In this document: piece after piece, positions 15,391 through 24,632 of the stretch
Numbering within the stretch: the stretch's first letter is position 1
How the letters are laid out: every line of letters starts with the position of its first letter
Assembly (NCBI RefSeq): GCF_000469385.1
Contig: NZ_KI271289.1
Coordinates: 89,680-143,102, forward strand
Length of the DNA: 53,423 nucleotides
Direction of reading: 5' to 3'
Origin: Leptotrichia sp. oral taxon 879 str. F0557
GTDB lineage: Bacteria > Fusobacteriota > Fusobacteriia > Fusobacteriales > Leptotrichiaceae
The notes under the pieces: generated by a model
Seen by the model: the letters and a program-made list of their open reading frames with translations, nothing else
Told to the model about the DNA's origin: nothing
The model's database searches: none
Program-made: the position numbers and the translations under genes

Positions 15391-16881
15391 ATGGAAAAAG
15401 TAAAAAAAATTGAAAAAAAAATATTAAAAAAATTAGAGGAAGTTATAAAGGAAGGGCTGATATCTGAAAAAGACAAGATTCTTATTGCCTTTTCTGGAGG
15501 ACCTGATTCAGTTTTTCTTTATCATTTTCTTAATTTACTAAAAAATATAATTTCAATAGAGGTTTCGATAGTTTATATTAATCATAACTTACGTCATGAT
15601 ATTGAAAACGACTTGAAATTTATAAATGAATTTTCAAATTCCAATAATGTTAACTATTATATCGAAAGTGTTGATGTAAAAAAGTATGCAACAAAAAATA
15701 AAAAGTCAATAGAATTGGCAGCAAGGGAATTGAGATATGAGGCTATTGAGACTATTAGAAAAAAGATAGGATATAACAAGATTGCTACAGGCCATAACTT
15801 GGATGATAATGTAGAGACCTTTATTTTCCGTCTTTTAAGGGGTACATCAGTAACAGGATTAAAAAGTATTCCGAAAATAAGAGAAAATATAGTAAGACCA
15901 ATTTTAGATTTTGAAAAAAGTGAAATTTTATCTTTTTTAAAAAATAAAAATTACAAATACATAATTGATTATACTAATAATAAAAATGACTATACAAGAA
16001 ACTTTATCCGAAATAAAATTTTTCCTGATTTCGAAAATATTAACCCTAATTTTAGGCAAAAAATAGATTCTCTGATAAAAGAAATTAATGAAAAAGAAAA
16101 TTGTAAATTGACATTTTCTAATGTTTATGAGAAGACTATAAATCATAAAGATGAATTAATTCAACTTCTGAAGCAAAATAATGTAGAAATCTCAAGAGAA
16201 AAAATTAATCAGATTTACAAAAGTCTTTTTTTGGAAAATGGGAAATTACAAAATGAAGGTTCAAAAGAATTTTATTTAGGTAAAAATAAAGTTTTGCAAA
16301 ATATATATGGGGAATTAAAAATTATTAATACTTTAGATAATAAAGTAGAAAAAAGCGATAAAAATAGTAAAATCTTTGATAAAATCAAAATTTTAAAGGA
16401 AAATCAAAGTATTGAATGGTATAATTACGAGATAATCTTATATGAAAATATTCAGGATTTTAAAACTTATTTTATAAACAAAAAAAATGTAAACTATACT
16501 TTTTATAAATTTGATGATGAAAAAATAAAAGATAGAAAAATTATTGTCAGAAGTCGAAAAGATGGGGATAGAATTTTTCTGAAAAATTTGGGACATAAAA
16601 AAGTTAAAAAAATTCTTATTGATGAAAAGATTATGAAATGGGAGAGGGATTTTATTCCCATTGTAGAGATTGAAGATGTTCAAGTTTTGGAAAATTTAGA
16701 AACTGAAATTAGTGAAATAGAAATTGATAAGAATAAAAAAATAAAAGAAATATTAGCAATTTCAGATATAAAGTTTTCAAAATTTTTGGAAAAAATCTCA
16801 AATAAAGATATTGAAAATTTAGAAAATAGCAATAAAAGTAAACTATTAATAATAGGGAGGAAAAATGGCAGAAAGAGATAA
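15391..16881 (+). CDS. tilS: tRNA(Ile)-lysidine synthetase
   Basis: A 496-residue TilS that makes lysidine at C34 of tRNA-Ile(CAU), so that it reads AUA. The N-terminal PP-loop is AFSGGPDS (33-40), followed by YINHNLRHD, ATGHNLDDNVETFIFRLLRGT and the DYTNNKNDYTRNFIRNKIFP signature. The C-terminal TilS domain has IVRSRKDGDRI and KKILIDEKI. AUA is frequent in this AT-rich genome. The ATG at 15391 follows TTAGGA; a TTG at 15388 is an alternative. It overlaps ftsH by 17 nt, the common tilS-ftsH order. Confidence 0.95.
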   Translation: MEKVKKIEKKILKKLEEVIKEGLISEKDKILIAFSGGPDSVFLYHFLNLLKNIISIEVSIVYINHNLRHDIENDLKFINEFSNSNNVNYYIESVDVKKYATKNKKSIELAARELRYEAIETIRKKIGYNKIATGHNLDDNVETFIFRLLRGTSVTGLKSIPKIRENIVRPILDFEKSEILSFLKNKNYKYIIDYTNNKNDYTRNFIRNKIFPDFENINPNFRQKIDSLIKEINEKENCKLTFSNVYEKTINHKDELIQLLKQNNVEISREKINQIYKSLFLENGKLQNEGSKEFYLGKNKVLQNIYGELKIINTLDNKVEKSDKNSKIFDKIKILKENQSIEWYNYEIILYENIQDFKTYFINKKNVNYTFYKFDDEKIKDRKIIVRSRKDGDRIFLKNLGHKKVKKILIDEKIMKWERDFIPIVEIEDVQVLENLETEISEIEIDKNKKIKEILAISDIKFSKFLEKISNKDIENLENSNKSKLLIIGRKNGRKR

Positions 16882-19183
16882 AAACGATATTAGAAAACGA
16901 CTGGAAGAATTACGAAAAGATAATAATAGAAAAAATAATAGACAGGATAATGGAGATAAACCGCCATTTTCAGGGTTTCTTTTTTTTGTTTTTGTAGTAC
17001 TGCTGGTAGTTTTTACAGCGATATTCCATCGTGATATACAAACTGCTTTTCAAAATAAAAAGGAAATTTCTTATACAGAATTTGTAGGTAAGACACAAAA
17101 AGGTGATTTTACTGAAATCAACGAAAAAGATGATAAGTTAATTGCACAAGTAAAGGAAGATGGCAAGGATGTACTTTATTTTACAAAAAAAATAACAGAT
17201 AGAGTTGGAAATGAGCCAATAATTATTAATGCAATTGCACAGAAACGTGTTAAGTTAAATTCATTGCAACCTTCTGGTGGAAACTTTTTCTTGCTGTTAT
17301 TAGGTCAATTTTTACCAATGATTATAATGATTGGGCTTATGGTGTATCTTGCTAGAAAGATGGTTGGCGGATCTCAAGGTGGAGGACCTGGAAATATCTT
17401 TGGGTTTGGAAAATCAAGAGTGAATAAGATTGATAAAAAACCAGATGTAAAATTTGATGATGTTGCAGGAGTTGATGGAGCAAAAGAAGAGCTGAAAGAA
17501 GTTGTTGACTTTCTTAAAAATCCTGAGAAATATACAAAGGCTGGGGCAAGAGTTCCAAAAGGAGTACTTTTGCTAGGTAGACCGGGAACAGGTAAAACAT
17601 TACTTGCAAAAGCAGTAGCAGGAGAATCTGGAGCATCATTCTTTAGTATTCCGGGTTCAGAATTTGTAGAAATGTTTGTTGGTGTTGGAGCATCACGTGT
17701 AAGGGATTTGTTTGAAAAAGCAAAGGAATCAAGTCCTTCAATCATATTTATAGATGAAATTGATGCCATTGGTAGAAGAAGAAGCGTTGGAAAAAATAGC
17801 GGAAGTAATGATGAACGTGAGCAAACGCTAAATCAATTGTTAGTTGAAATGGATGGATTTGAAACAGATACAAAAGTTATCGTGCTTGCAGCAACAAATA
17901 GAGAAGATGTATTAGATCCTGCATTATTGCGTGCTGGACGTTTTGACAGACGTGTTACTGTTGATGCTCCTGATTTGCAAGGGCGTGTTGCAATATTGAA
18001 AGTTCATTCAAGAAATAAAAAACTTGATAGCGATGTAAGACTTGAAGATATTGCTAAAATTACACCAGGATTTGTTGGAGCTGATTTAGCAAACTTATTA
18101 AATGAAGCGGCAATCTTAGCAGCAAGAAGAGCAAGTGACACGATAAAAATGGCTGATTTAGATGAAGCTGTGGATAAAATTGGAATGGGACTTGGTCAAA
18201 AAGGTAAAATTATTAAACCAGAAGAGAAAAAACTATTAGCTTACCATGAAGCTGGTCACGCTATTATGACGGAATTGACACCAGGAGCTGACCCTGTTCA
18301 TAAAGTAACAATAATTCCTAGGGGAGATGCTGGTGGATTTATGATGCCGCTTCCTGAAGAAAAGTTAGTAACTACAAGCAGACAAATGCTAGCTGAGATA
18401 AAGGTGTTATTTGGTGGACGTGCAGCTGAGGAAATTGGACTTGATGACATAAGCACAGGAGCTTATTCTGATATAAAACGTGCTACAAAAGTAGCAAGAG
18501 CTTATGTTGAAAGTGTGGGGATGAGTAAGAAATTAGGACCAATTAACTTTGAAAACTCAGATGATGAATATTCATTTGCTCCAAATAAAAGTGATGAAAC
18601 AGTTAGAGAAATTGATCTTGAAATAAGAAAAATTTTAACAGAAGAGTATTTAAATACTTTAAACACTTTACAGGATAACTGGAGTAAACTAGAAGAAGTA
18701 GTAAAATTATTACTCAAAAAAGAAACAATTACTGGAGATGAAGTTAGAAGAATTATTAAAGGAGAGACTTCAGAGCAAATTTTGAAAGCTTCTGAAAATA
18801 TTGAAGAAGATAATAATAATTCGAATATTGAAGAAGAAAAAAAAGCTGAAGAAGAAGATACAGAAAAGGTATCAGAAGAAAAGTTGATAGAAAAAGTTGA
18901 AGAGCTAGAAGAAAAAATTAAAACCGAAAAATTAGCGGAAGCTGCAAGTGAGATTGTTAGAAAAACCGATGAAGTACTAGTTAATGAAAATCAAAATACT
19001 TCTGAAAGTGAACTGGAAAAAGTTACAGAAACTAAAGATAAAAAAGATAATGATGATAATTCAAATGATTCTTCAGAAAACAACGATAATGATTCTGATT
19101 CAGGAAATGAAGATATAAATGAAAAATCTGAAAATAGTGAAAAGAAAAAAAGTAATTTTAAATTACCAAGTTTTATGGAATAA
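16865..19183 (+). CDS. ftsH: ATP-dependent zinc metalloprotease FtsH
   Basis: A 772-residue membrane protease. Two membrane segments (about 36-55 and 140-160) flank a periplasmic part. The AAA domain has Walker A GRPGTGKT (about 237), Walker B IIFIDEIDAIG (about 295) and the second region of homology with DPALLRAGRFDRRV. The protease site is HEAGHA (near 460). After about residue 640 there is an extra tail of roughly 130 residues, almost all Glu, Lys, Asp, Asn and Ser, which ordinary FtsH lacks. AGGGAGG precedes the ATG inside tilS. Confidence 0.97.
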   Translation: MAERDKNDIRKRLEELRKDNNRKNNRQDNGDKPPFSGFLFFVFVVLLVVFTAIFHRDIQTAFQNKKEISYTEFVGKTQKGDFTEINEKDDKLIAQVKEDGKDVLYFTKKITDRVGNEPIIINAIAQKRVKLNSLQPSGGNFFLLLLGQFLPMIIMIGLMVYLARKMVGGSQGGGPGNIFGFGKSRVNKIDKKPDVKFDDVAGVDGAKEELKEVVDFLKNPEKYTKAGARVPKGVLLLGRPGTGKTLLAKAVAGESGASFFSIPGSEFVEMFVGVGASRVRDLFEKAKESSPSIIFIDEIDAIGRRRSVGKNSGSNDEREQTLNQLLVEMDGFETDTKVIVLAATNREDVLDPALLRAGRFDRRVTVDAPDLQGRVAILKVHSRNKKLDSDVRLEDIAKITPGFVGADLANLLNEAAILAARRASDTIKMADLDEAVDKIGMGLGQKGKIIKPEEKKLLAYHEAGHAIMTELTPGADPVHKVTIIPRGDAGGFMMPLPEEKLVTTSRQMLAEIKVLFGGRAAEEIGLDDISTGAYSDIKRATKVARAYVESVGMSKKLGPINFENSDDEYSFAPNKSDETVREIDLEIRKILTEEYLNTLNTLQDNWSKLEEVVKLLLKKETITGDEVRRIIKGETSEQILKASENIEEDNNNSNIEEEKKAEEEDTEKVSEEKLIEKVEELEEKIKTEKLAEAASEIVRKTDEVLVNENQNTSESELEKVTETKDKKDNDDNSNDSSENNDNDSDSGNEDINEKSENSEKKKSNFKLPSFME

Positions 19184-19323
19184 AATATAAAAATTAATTT
19201 GTATATTTAAATAGAAAGTTGACATTAATTTTAAATTTTTGTTATCTTTCTATTTTTTTATCCAAAAATAACAGTTAATATATTACTATAAAAATAAACA
19301 TAAATATAATTTTAAAAAATGTG

Positions 19324-19352
19324 TTGACTTTTTTAAAAAGATGTTGTATAAT
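19324..19352 (+). promoter_or_regulatory. Promoter of the tandem small lipoproteins
   Basis: TTGACT (19324-19329), a 17-bp spacer and TATAAT (19347-19352). It is nearly identical, including the AATTACCGT leader box and the ribosome binding site region, to the minus strand promoter at 12943-12971. Confidence 0.85.
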
Positions 19353-19419
19353 TTGATTGTAAAATAAAAGAGAAAATTAATTACCGTAAAAATTTAAGAG
19401 TTAGAAAGGAATGATTCTT

Positions 19420-19653
19420 ATGAAACGTAAAATGAAAGTCGGAATTGTAATTTTGGTAATGATATTTGGAGTAAATAGTTGTAGTACTAGCAATGTGGCT
19501 CTTGGCGTACTTGGTGGATTGGCAGTTTTAACAGCGATGAACTCAAAAGGATCATCTAACTATAAAGGAACGAAAAGAGTGTGTACAGCTTATTCTCCTA
19601 GTAACGGTGGAGTGAGACAATGCCTTGATTGGAAAGATGTACCAATTGAATAA
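19420..19653 (+). CDS. Small lipoprotein (KRxC-CLxW family)
   Basis: A 77-residue lipoprotein with Cys21 in VNSC as the acyl site, a Gly/Ala-rich hydrophobic stretch (VALGVLGGLAVLTAM) and the C-terminal box YKGTKRVCTAYSPSNGGVRQ followed by CLDW. The box is shared almost word for word with the next gene and more loosely with the lipoprotein at 12691. Function unknown. The start is the ATG at 19420, with AAAGGA 9 nt upstream; the ATG at 19411 abuts the site. Confidence 0.82.
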   Translation: MKRKMKVGIVILVMIFGVNSCSTSNVALGVLGGLAVLTAMNSKGSSNYKGTKRVCTAYSPSNGGVRQCLDWKDVPIE

Positions 19654-19679
19654 TAAAAATAATAATGGAGGAAATAATT

Positions 19680-19925
19680 ATGAATAAAAAAACAAAAACT
19701 TTAGTAATAATAGCAACATTTCTATCACTTCAAAGCTGTACATTGTTTTACAATGCAATGACAGTTGGATTAGTTGGAGTCGCTGGAGCAGCTGCGTGGG
19801 CAGATAAAAAAAGTGGAAAAACCAAAACATATAAAGGAACAAAAAGGGTATGTACTGCATATTCTGATAGCAACGGTGGTGTAAGACAATGTCTTAATTG
19901 GTCAAATGAACCAGTTTATGAATAA
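19680..19925 (+). CDS. Small lipoprotein (KRxC-CLxW family)
   Basis: An 81-residue tandem paralogue of the gene before it, 26 nt downstream and likely co-transcribed. The acylated Cys is at residue 20 (LQSC). A Gly/Ala-rich segment (VGLVGVAGAAAWAD) is followed by KTYKGTKRVCTAYSDSNGG and CLNW. The two Cys of the C-terminal box are kept. GGAGG lies before the ATG at 19680; an in-frame ATG at 19665 overlaps that site. Confidence 0.82.
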   Translation: MNKKTKTLVIIATFLSLQSCTLFYNAMTVGLVGVAGAAAWADKKSGKTKTYKGTKRVCTAYSDSNGGVRQCLNWSNEPVYE

Positions 19926-19964
19926 ACGAAAGTTATATGTGAATATTTCTTTTGATAAATTGTG

Positions 19965-19973
19965 TGGTATAAT
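19965..19973 (+). promoter_or_regulatory. Extended -10 promoter
   Basis: TGG-TATAAT, without a clear -35, about 60 nt before the gene at 20036. Confidence 0.45.
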
Positions 19974-20035
19974 ATTAATGTAGAGAATAGAAATTGTAAG
20001 ATAAAAATTAAAAATAATAAATGGAGGAGATTTAT

Positions 20036-20404
20036 ATGAAAAAGATATTATTAATAGCAACATTGTTGATAGGAGCAATAAATTACGCTGCAGAAGGAAT
20101 GAATTTACCTTTTACAACTGATGGAAAGCTGCATGAAGAAAAATTGATAAATAGAAATATTCATTCGGAAGATACGGATATCAGAATAAAAAAGATAGGT
20201 AAAGAAAAATATGAAATTACAGGTTATTACGAATCTCAAGATGAAGATTTTGGTAAAGTGGAAACTTCAGTAATAGTAAGAGAAGCAACTTTGAAAAAAA
20301 ATGTAATTTGTGATGAGAATGTTTGTATTGGATATGATACAAAATTAAAGAAAGCAGTATTTTTGGATAAGGATGATATGAGAATAATTTACCCTGAATG
20401 GTAA
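20036..20404 (+). CDS. Secreted LPFT-type protein, unknown
   Basis: A 122-residue exported protein. A signal peptide ending near NYAAEG precedes MNLPFTTDGKLHEEKLINR. It is a paralogue of the protein at 23354 (NLPFTSDRKLHEE...), and both share EDTDIRIKKI / DDTSIEIKKL and, near the end, NVICDENVCIGYDTKLK / NVLCDKYICVGYDTKLK. The two conserved Cys probably form a disulfide outside the cell. The fold is likely all-beta; function unknown. GGAGGAG is 8 nt before the ATG at 20036, so I use it rather than 20021. Confidence 0.8.
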   Translation: MKKILLIATLLIGAINYAAEGMNLPFTTDGKLHEEKLINRNIHSEDTDIRIKKIGKEKYEITGYYESQDEDFGKVETSVIVREATLKKNVICDENVCIGYDTKLKKAVFLDKDDMRIIYPEW

Positions 20405-20471
20405 AAAAAGTGTATTTAAAAAGGAGTAAGAAGAAATAAAAGTTTGGAATGGTTAAAAAAGGAGTATGGCA

Positions 20472-21455
20472 ATGAATAAGAAAAAAATAGCTGTATTAAC
20501 AATAATGGTTGGGGTAATGTCGTATGCGGCTTATCAGACTGGGAAAAATAAAACTGGATCAAAAAATGAAAAATCTGTTGAAGTGAATATGACGTCGTCT
20601 GTTAAAGATAATCGAAAATTCGACTACTATTCTGAAAATGAAATGAGAAATGAATTGCAAAAGGCGGGAGTCGATAAAAAGTCAATAGAAACATTTTTAT
20701 TAGCCAATAGAACAGCTTTAAGCGGAGACATACCGTTGCAACAGAAAAAAGATATGTTTATGAAGGCTGTTAAAGAGGACAGTAAAAATTATTTGGCGGT
20801 AGCAGCTTTGGGAAAAGTTGCATTTGCACAGGATGAACGTTCTACAGCGATAAGTTATTATAAAAAATCAATAGAAATAAATCCAAAATTCCAAAAAGGA
20901 TATGAAAATCTCATAAGAAGATACAGAGATTATGAAGATTATGAAAATTTGAAAATAACAGCAGAGCAGTTGATAAAACTTTATCCTGAAAATCCTGTAA
21001 GCTATGATGGACTTTATCATTATTTCAAATATAAAAAAGATTATAAAAAAGCAATCGAAGCTGGGAAAAAGGCAATAGAACTATATTTAAAAGGAGAGCC
21101 GAAATACTATAATTATGAGTTTGCAACAACAGATTTGATTCATAGAATAGCAAAAGATTTGGGACAAAAGCCTGAAGAAACTGAACTGACAAATGACTAT
21201 GAAGGGCGAAATTTTCAATTATATATTCTTGATGCTTATATTGAACAAGGTAATGACAAAGAAACTTTTGATTACTTTTTCAATAATTATCAAAAACTTA
21301 AGGATAATATTAAATATATGGGAGATATGGATTACGAGTACAAAGAATGGATAGATGAATATATTGATTCACTAAAGAAAATAAATGATAAGTATAAAAA
21401 TAAAGATAAAAGGTTTTATGAAGAAAATTTGAAAAAATTTAAAGCATTGAAGTAA
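20472..21455 (+). CDS. Membrane-anchored TPR protein
   Basis: A 327-residue protein with an N-terminal signal or anchor (KKIAVLTIMVGVMSYAAY) and TPR repeats from about residue 75 on. The clearest are AVAALGKVAFAQDERSTAIS with YYKKSIEINPKFQKGY, then LKITAEQLIKLYPENP and KKDYKKAIEAGKKAIELY. It probably acts as an envelope scaffold. It stands in the middle of the run of small exported proteins. AAGGAG is 7 nt before the ATG at 20472; the ATG at 20466 is too close. Confidence 0.8.
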   Translation: MNKKKIAVLTIMVGVMSYAAYQTGKNKTGSKNEKSVEVNMTSSVKDNRKFDYYSENEMRNELQKAGVDKKSIETFLLANRTALSGDIPLQQKKDMFMKAVKEDSKNYLAVAALGKVAFAQDERSTAISYYKKSIEINPKFQKGYENLIRRYRDYEDYENLKITAEQLIKLYPENPVSYDGLYHYFKYKKDYKKAIEAGKKAIELYLKGEPKYYNYEFATTDLIHRIAKDLGQKPEETELTNDYEGRNFQLYILDAYIEQGNDKETFDYFFNNYQKLKDNIKYMGDMDYEYKEWIDEYIDSLKKINDKYKNKDKRFYEENLKKFKALK

Positions 21456-21498
21456 TACTGTAAAATATTGCAAAATATAAATAAGAAGGTGGATTAAA

Positions 21499-22014
21499 AT
21501 GAAAAAATTAATAATAATATTAACACTATCAGTTGGAATTATTGGATGTTCAAAATCTTCAGAAAATAAATCATTTGAGAAAAAAATTGATGATAAACAG
21601 ACAGTTTTCAATATTTCTGAAAATAATGTACAAAATCAGAATAGCAATAAGAACTATGAAACAAGCCTAAAAAAAAGAATAGAGGATATCCAAAAAGAGG
21701 TTCAGCCAGGACTGGATAGCGGTGTAACAGCAGAAATGAATAATGCGGTTTCAAAACAGGAAGAACTTTTGGAAGCAGAAATGAAAAAAGTTTATGGATT
21801 GCTTGAAGCAAAATTATCTGATAGTGAAAAGGCAAGATTGAAAAAGGAGCAGGAAGATTGGAAGAAAGAAGTAGAAAAGAATGCTGAAGAAGCTACCAAA
21901 GAAGCAGAAGGTGGAACAATATCAGGAGTTATGGGAGGAAACACTTGGGTAAGCAAAATGGAGGAAAGAGCTTTGGAACTTGCAAAAAGATATGATCAGT
22001 TAAATAATAAATAA
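21499..22014 (+). CDS. LprI-like lipoprotein
   Basis: A 171-residue lipoprotein (IIGCSKSS, Cys17). After an Asn/Ser-rich linker the region 50-171 is helical and matches the LprI-type (DUF1311) pattern: GVTAEMNNAVSKQEELLEAEM, then KVYGLLEAKLSDSEKARLKK and EQEDWKKEVEKNAEE. It is a paralogue of the two proteins at 24633 and 25098. LprI of mycobacteria inhibits lysozyme; whether that applies here is unknown. The ATG follows AAGAAGGTGG. Confidence 0.8.
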   Translation: MKKLIIILTLSVGIIGCSKSSENKSFEKKIDDKQTVFNISENNVQNQNSNKNYETSLKKRIEDIQKEVQPGLDSGVTAEMNNAVSKQEELLEAEMKKVYGLLEAKLSDSEKARLKKEQEDWKKEVEKNAEEATKEAEGGTISGVMGGNTWVSKMEERALELAKRYDQLNNK

Positions 22015-22058
22015 TATTTTTAATTTGATTAAAAATTAACAAAGGGTTGGTATTTGAT

Positions 22059-23255
22059 ATGAAAAACAAAATTTTTAAAATATTTGTAATTATGATTTTA
22101 GCGGTAAATGTAAGTTATGCAGGAAGTAATACAAAAATAGATAAAGCAACATTTCAGGAAATAGATGCTACATATTCAAAAGATAAAAATGGAGTTTATG
22201 TTTGGGAAAATAGAGGATGGAAAAAATTAGAAGAGCTAGATCCAATTACTTTTCAAATTATAAATGTTAGCGGAAGTGTACGTCAATATCTAAAAGATAA
22301 AAATGGAATTTATTTTATTGATGGAGATAGCGATAATTTGGTACTGGAAAAATTGCCATATGATAGTCAAACTTTTGAAGTGATAAACAAATTATATACG
22401 AGAGATAAAAATAATATTTATTACTCAGGTAGAAAAATAATAGGAGCAGATTTATCTACATTCCAAATAGGAAGTGACGGTTTTTCAAAAGATAAAAATA
22501 ATATTTATTTGGAAGGTAAGAGGATATTGGGTATTGATAAAGATACTGTTAAGATAATAGAACTTCCTTATATAGAGGATAAAAATAATGTTTATTATAG
22601 AAATAAAAAAATAGAAGGAGCAGATAAAAACACATTTGAATTAACATATGATTTTAAATCTGTAGTAAATAATTATTATTCAAAAGATAAAAACAATGTC
22701 TATTATGAAAACAAGAAATTAAAAGGTATAGATGTAAAGACATTTAAGAAAATAAACAGATTAGTTGATAATTTTCTTATAGAAGATAAAAATGGATTTT
22801 ACATTGTTGAGAAAGATGGAAGTATAGCTCCAATAGATGGTAAGGAAGTGGATATTGAAAATCTTTCACAGTTAGCAATCAAAACTAACTTGTATCATGA
22901 TAAGGACAGTATGTATTTTGTAAAAAATCATAAACTTGTAAAAATAAAAGACGCTCCTAAGGTTGATCCATATAATTTATCAACATACAATGAAAAATAT
23001 ATAAATAAATATGATGTAGTTTATTACTTAGACACAGATGAAGGTGCATTTAAAAAACTTGAAAAAGCAGAAAGCCATGAGTTTCGTGCATATGGCGATA
23101 CGGAATATGCAAAAGGAAGAAGAAATGTCTATTTTAAAGGTAAAGTTCTGACAGGTGCTGATTATGCAAGTTTTGATATGAAATATAATCATGAAAAAGA
23201 TGTGTATGAAATAAGAGATAAAAATAAAATTTATGAAACAGTAAAAATAGACTAG
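22059..23255 (+). CDS. DKNYY-family secreted protein
   Basis: A 398-residue secreted protein. The signal peptide ends near NVSYAGSN. The body holds about seven repeats of the DKNYY type (SKDKNGVYVWEN, TRDKNNIYYSGRKI, SKDKNNIYLEGKRI, EDKNNVYYRNKKI, SKDKNNVYYENKKL). It is the third member of this family in the window, after the pair at 2880-5290, but it sits among different small exported genes and lacks a lipobox. Start: the ATG at 22059, with AAAGGG upstream; a TTG at 22047 touches the site. Confidence 0.85.
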   Translation: MKNKIFKIFVIMILAVNVSYAGSNTKIDKATFQEIDATYSKDKNGVYVWENRGWKKLEELDPITFQIINVSGSVRQYLKDKNGIYFIDGDSDNLVLEKLPYDSQTFEVINKLYTRDKNNIYYSGRKIIGADLSTFQIGSDGFSKDKNNIYLEGKRILGIDKDTVKIIELPYIEDKNNVYYRNKKIEGADKNTFELTYDFKSVVNNYYSKDKNNVYYENKKLKGIDVKTFKKINRLVDNFLIEDKNGFYIVEKDGSIAPIDGKEVDIENLSQLAIKTNLYHDKDSMYFVKNHKLVKIKDAPKVDPYNLSTYNEKYINKYDVVYYLDTDEGAFKKLEKAESHEFRAYGDTEYAKGRRNVYFKGKVLTGADYASFDMKYNHEKDVYEIRDKNKIYETVKID

Positions 23256-23353
23256 AAAAACAGAAAAACTCTCATTTTTCTTTAATAAAATTATGATATA
23301 TTATTAGTGTAAAAATAGACAAAGAAGAAAAATAGAAAGCGGAGGAAATGAAA

Positions 23354-23830
23354 ATGAAAAAAATTATTATGGCATTATTGCTGTTAATTGGAATTATTGG
23401 ATTTTCAGATGAAGAAGCTGGTTATAAAGGTTATAATTTGCCTTTTACAAGTGATAGAAAACTGCATGAGGAAATATTGCTAAAAAGAACAATAACAGCA
23501 GATGATACTTCAATAGAAATAAAAAAATTGAAGAATGGAAAATACCAGTTCTGGGATTATGCTATGTATGATGCAGATGATACTGAAGTTCCAAGAATAA
23601 GTGATGCTGTTGTGGAAAAAAACGTACTTTGTGATAAGTATATCTGTGTGGGATATGATACAAAATTAAAAGATCCAGTAATTTTAAATAGAAAGACAAA
23701 AAGAATAATTAGTATTGTACGTAAAGAAGGTGATAATCAAATGGATGATCCTGAAACTTTGAGAAGATTCCCTGAGGATAATCCTGAAATGTATAAATTA
23801 TATCGTGATTATTATAAATTGTACAAATAA
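23354..23830 (+). CDS. Secreted LPFT-type protein, unknown
   Basis: A 158-residue exported paralogue of the protein at 20036. The signal peptide (about 1-19, IIGFSDEE) is followed by YNLPFTSDRKLHEE, DDTSIEIKKL and NVLCDKYICVGYDTKLKDP. It has about 35 additional C-terminal residues rich in Asp, Pro, Tyr and Lys (ending YRDYYKLYK). The paired Cys are kept. GGAGG is 8 nt before the ATG at 23354; the ATG at 23348 is only 2 nt from it. Confidence 0.8.
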   Translation: MKKIIMALLLLIGIIGFSDEEAGYKGYNLPFTSDRKLHEEILLKRTITADDTSIEIKKLKNGKYQFWDYAMYDADDTEVPRISDAVVEKNVLCDKYICVGYDTKLKDPVILNRKTKRIISIVRKEGDNQMDDPETLRRFPEDNPEMYKLYRDYYKLYK

Positions 23831-23895
23831 ATTGTGATTAAAAAATGAAAAAATTATAAATGATAAATTTAAATAGAAAGAGCAGGTAAAAAATT

Positions 23896-24540
23896 ATGAA
23901 AAAGATATTATTTTTAATTATGGTATTAGTTGCAATACCAGCATTTGCAGTAAAGGTTACGACAGATGGAAAACATAATTTGGAGAAGGCAGCGGGGAAA
24001 TATGAAAATGTTGAAATATTCCAAAAAAATGGAAAATGGTATGCGACACGAACATTTGGGGATTATGAAACAGATACAGCTCCAATACTTTTAGGAAAAA
24101 ATGGAAAATTTTCAGCAGATTATCAAAATACTGATAAAGAAACTTATGCTTACGATACGAAAATGAAAACTTTGGTAATACTTGCTAAAAATGATACAGA
24201 TCAGATACTTACTATTCAACTGCCTGAAGGAAAAAAAACAAAGGTGACAGTAGATACAAACTTTAATATGAATAAAGTGAAAGGATATTGGTGTGATCAA
24301 CTGTTTGAAATTGTTCAAAAAAATGGAAAGTGGTATTTCCAAGGTGAAGATGATGGAGGATGGGAAGCACCTATAACTACTGTAACAAAAAATGGTTTTA
24401 CTACTGGATCTGGAGATGCTGAACATATTAGAAGATATACATTTGATACAAGATTTCAGACATTAGTTGAATATGACAAGGATGGAAATATAGTTGATAC
24501 ATTTATATTAAAGGATTATTGTCCAACAGGATATAATTAA
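23896..24540 (+). CDS. Secreted protein with two internal repeats, unknown
   Basis: A 214-residue exported protein (signal ending PAFAVK). The mature part is two copies of one domain: residues about 20-105 and 108-205. Each has VT(T/V)D ... an EIxQKNGKWY strand (EIFQKNGKWYATR; EIVQKNGKWYFQG), then a KNG turn and an ending YxxDTxxxTLVxxxKD. The pattern 'YDTKMKTLVILAK' also resembles 'GYDTKLKKAVFLDK' of the LPFT-type proteins, so it may be a distant relative. Function unknown. Confidence 0.78.
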   Translation: MKKILFLIMVLVAIPAFAVKVTTDGKHNLEKAAGKYENVEIFQKNGKWYATRTFGDYETDTAPILLGKNGKFSADYQNTDKETYAYDTKMKTLVILAKNDTDQILTIQLPEGKKTKVTVDTNFNMNKVKGYWCDQLFEIVQKNGKWYFQGEDDGGWEAPITTVTKNGFTTGSGDAEHIRRYTFDTRFQTLVEYDKDGNIVDTFILKDYCPTGYN

Positions 24541-24565
24541 TATCTGAATTTTATTTAAAATTAAG

Positions 24566-24594
24566 TTGACTAAAAAAAGAGTTTATGATTTAAT
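24566..24594 (+). promoter_or_regulatory. Promoter of LprI-like pair
   Basis: TTGACT (24566-24571), 17 bp, TTTAAT (24589-24594), 39 nt before the ATG at 24633. Confidence 0.65.
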
Positions 24595-24632
24595 ACAAAA
24601 TATAAAAAAATAAAAATAGGAGTTGATAAAAA

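Noticed and set aside
17560-17600. FtsH Walker A with Arg (GRPGTGKT) as a defect
   Set aside because: The essential Gly, Lys and Thr are intact and this position varies in the family.
17374-17769. Minus strand frame opposite ftsH
   Set aside because: It is the antisense of the conserved AAA domain; Ser/Thr/Pro-rich artefact.
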